A stretch of 24,120 bases of DNA, from positions 1 through 24,120 of the forward strand of contig CALNAL010000446.1 in NCBI GenBank assembly GCA_937874445.1, read 5' to 3'. Below the pieces are notes generated by a model, which worked only from the letters and a program-made list of their open reading frames with translations, did not search any database and had not been told where the DNA came from. Below are positions 22,388-24,120 of the stretch, one piece after another (positions within the stretch are counted from its first letter, which is position 1; each line of letters begins with the position of its first letter). The stretch is from an uncultured Acetobacteraceae bacterium. Lineage in GTDB: Bacteria; Pseudomonadota; Alphaproteobacteria; Acetobacterales; Acetobacteraceae. Made by a program: the position numbers and the translations under genes.

Positions 22388-23971
22388 ATGCCCAAGGTTC
22401 TGATTTCCGACAAGCTCTCCCCCGCCGCGGTGGAGATCTTCCGCAAGCGCGGGCTCGAGGTGGACGTGCGCACCGGCCTCGCCCCCGCCGACCTGCGCGC
22501 CATCATCGCCGACTACGACGGGCTGGCCATCCGCTCCGCCACCAAGGTGACGCGCGAGGTGCTCCAGGCCGCCGACAACCTCAAGGTGGTCGGCCGCGCC
22601 GGCATCGGCGTGGACAACGTGGACATCAAGACCGCCACCGCCCGCGGCGTGGTGGTGATGAACACGCCCTACGGCAACGCCATCACCACCGCCGAGCACG
22701 CCGTCGCCATGATGTTCGCGCTGGCCCGGCAGATCCCCGAGGCCTCCGCCTCCACCAAGGCCGGCAAGTGGGAGAAGAGCCGCTTCATGGGCGTCGAGCT
22801 GACCGGCAAGACGCTCGGCATCATCGGCTGCGGCAACATCGGCTCGATCGTCGCCAACCGCGCGATCGGGCTGAAGATGAAGGTGATCGCCTCCGACCCC
22901 TACCTCACCGCCAAGCACGCGCTCGAACTCGGGGTGGAGAAGGTCGAACTCGACGACCTGCTGGCGCGCGCCGACTTCATCACCCTGCACACCCCGCTCA
23001 CCGAGAGCACCCGCAACATCCTCTCGCGCGAGGCGCTGGCCAAGACCCGCAAGGGCGTGCGCATCGTCAACTGCGCCCGCGGCGGGCTGGTGGACGAGGC
23101 GGCGCTGGCCGAGATGCTCACCGCCGGCCACATCGCCGGGGCCGCGCTCGACGTGTTCGCCGTCGAGCCGGCCAAGGAGAACCCGCTGTTCGCCCTGCCC
23201 AACGTGGTGTGCACCCCCCACCTCGGGGCCGCCACCACCGAGGCGCAGGAGAACGTGGCCCTGCAGGTGGCCGAGCAGATGAGCGACTTCCTGCTCACCG
23301 GCGCCGTCACCAACGCGCTCAACATGCCCTCGGTCTCGGCCGAGGAGGCCCCGCGGCTGAAGCCCTACATGGAACTCTGCCGCCAGCTCGGGGCCTTCGC
23401 CGGCCAGCTCACGGCCGCGCAGGGCCAGGAGATGTCGGCCATCTCCATCGAGTACGAGGGGGCGGTCGCCAGGCTCAACACCCGCCCGCTCACCGCGGCG
23501 GCGCTGGCCGGGCTGCTCGGGCCGCTGATGTCGGGCGCCAACATGGTCAATGCCCCGGTGCTCGCCGCCGAGCGCGGCATCGAGGTCTCCGAGACCGTGC
23601 ACGACCGCCAGAGCGAGTACCAGAGCCGCGTGCGCATCACCGTGACCACCCCCAAGCAGGCCCGCACCGTGGCGGGAACCCTGTTCGCCGGGCGGCCGCG
23701 TCTGGTGGAGATCAAGGGCATCCCGGTGGAGGCCGACTTCGCGCCCCACATGCTCTACGTCACCAACCAGGACAAGCCGGGCTTCATCGGCCGCTTCGGC
23801 GCCACCCTCTCGGGGGCCGGCATCAATATCGCCACCTTCCACCTCGGCCGCGCCGAGGCGGGCGGAGACGCGATCTGCCTCGTCAGCCTCGACGAGGCGG
23901 TGCCGGAGGACGTGCTGGAAATGGTGCGCACCCTGCCGCTCGTGGTGCACGCCGTCGCGTTGAATTTCTGA
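22388..23971 (+). CDS. serA: D-3-phosphoglycerate dehydrogenase
   Basis: 527 residues, the long form with intervening and C-terminal ACT domains. It oxidises 3-phosphoglycerate to 3-phosphohydroxypyruvate with NAD, the committed step of serine synthesis. Visible parts are the substrate-binding N-terminus, the NAD-binding motif GIIGCGNIGS (144-153), and active-site R231 (NCARGG), E260 (VFAVEP) and H278 (TPHLG). The intervening domain is about 310-450, and the ACT domain runs from about 453 (VEADFAPHMLYVTNQDKPGF), normally a serine-feedback site. GGGGAGA precedes the ATG. Repeat copy 4 begins 7 bases after the stop codon. Confidence 0.97.
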   Translation: MPKVLISDKLSPAAVEIFRKRGLEVDVRTGLAPADLRAIIADYDGLAIRSATKVTREVLQAADNLKVVGRAGIGVDNVDIKTATARGVVVMNTPYGNAITTAEHAVAMMFALARQIPEASASTKAGKWEKSRFMGVELTGKTLGIIGCGNIGSIVANRAIGLKMKVIASDPYLTAKHALELGVEKVELDDLLARADFITLHTPLTESTRNILSREALAKTRKGVRIVNCARGGLVDEAALAEMLTAGHIAGAALDVFAVEPAKENPLFALPNVVCTPHLGAATTEAQENVALQVAEQMSDFLLTGAVTNALNMPSVSAEEAPRLKPYMELCRQLGAFAGQLTAAQGQEMSAISIEYEGAVARLNTRPLTAAALAGLLGPLMSGANMVNAPVLAAERGIEVSETVHDRQSEYQSRVRITVTTPKQARTVAGTLFAGRPRLVEIKGIPVEADFAPHMLYVTNQDKPGFIGRFGATLSGAGINIATFHLGRAEAGGDAICLVSLDEAVPEDVLEMVRTLPLVVHAVALNF

Positions 23972-23977
23972 CGGGAA

Positions 23978-24120
23978 GCAAGGCAAGGTCTTCTTTTCCT
24001 GAAGGAAAAGAAGCAAAAGGACTTTTGTTCGTTGGGCTCCGCGTCTGACCCAGGCGCGGAGCCCTTAACGAATAAAGCTTTCCTGGTTCTCCTTTCCCGA
24101 AAGGAGAACACCTTCCTTGC
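23978..24120 (+). repeat. Dispersed palindromic repeat, copy 4 (at the contig end)
   Basis: The most regular copy. The left end GCAAGGCAAGGTCTTC mirrors the right end (GAACACCTTCCTTGC). Stem C is CTTCTTTTCC/GGAAAAGAAG (23990-23999 with 24004-24013, loop TGAA). A short palindrome CAAAAG-GA-CTTTTG follows. Stem B is GGGCTCCGCG/CGCGGAGCCC with an 11-base loop. Stem A is GTTCTCCTTT/AAAGGAGAAC (24086-24095 with 24100-24109). It ends exactly at CCTTGC, where the sequence stops. It may also serve as the serA transcript end. Confidence 0.93.

Noticed and set aside
22358..24016. A 552-codon minus-strand open frame.
   Set aside because: It is antisense to serA and partly serC, with no recognisable domain.
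23755..24111. A short open frame starting MFSFRERRTRKALFVK, repeated in each copy of the dispersed repeat, as a possible conserved small protein.
   Set aside because: Copy 2 stops after about 25 codons and copy 4 is shifted by an extra G in stem B. The differences among copies preserve base pairing, not the reading frame. The similarity comes from the hairpin DNA itself.

Overview
The window looks like a complete assembly contig from a GC-rich alphaproteobacterium. Supporting evidence: a CtrA cell-cycle regulator, DUF1127 and DUF2336 proteins, an ALAS-type (C4 pathway) hemA, and an alphaproteobacterial-type SerC upstream of SerA. Rhodospirillales/Acetobacteraceae is my best guess, but that is inference. 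Positions 1-49 are not genomic: they match an Illumina Nextera i5 adapter. Both contig ends lie in copies of one dispersed repeat, which probably explains why the assembly stops there.

Layout. 50-319: repeat copy 1 and hairpins. 320-1569: DUF1127 small protein divergent from a LysR regulator. 1663-3290: DUF2336 protein, preceded by a good CtrA-box promoter, convergent with a small zincin-like metallopeptidase. 3605-6360: ctrA divergent from fliI-fliJ (flagellar export). 6502-8244: a methyltransferase-glycosyltransferase fusion. 8396-13382: a sugar-acid catabolic cluster on the minus strand (IlvD/Edd dehydratase closest to L-arabinonate dehydratase, GudP-like MFS transporter, MmsA-like aldehyde dehydrogenase) with a divergent LysR regulator (13605-14534). 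14586-16745: an EamA-type transporter and an LplT-like MFS protein. 16951-20720: hemA-tcuA-tcuB on the minus strand. 21198-23971: serC-serA on the plus strand behind a structured leader.

The most notable feature is an intergenic repeat of about 130-145 bp, present in four copies (55-195, 16811-16955, 20904-21036, 23978-24120) plus a remnant at 6396-6423. It contains three conserved stem-loops, near-symmetric GCAAGG/CCTTGC ends, and length and sequence changes that are matched on both arms of the stems. Beside copy 3 the terminal hexamer CCTTGC has expanded into a six-unit tandem array in the serC upstream region. In copy 2 the repeat edge supplies the tcuB stop codon. The element resembles a MITE or ERIC-type palindromic repeat, but I do not recognise it as a named family.
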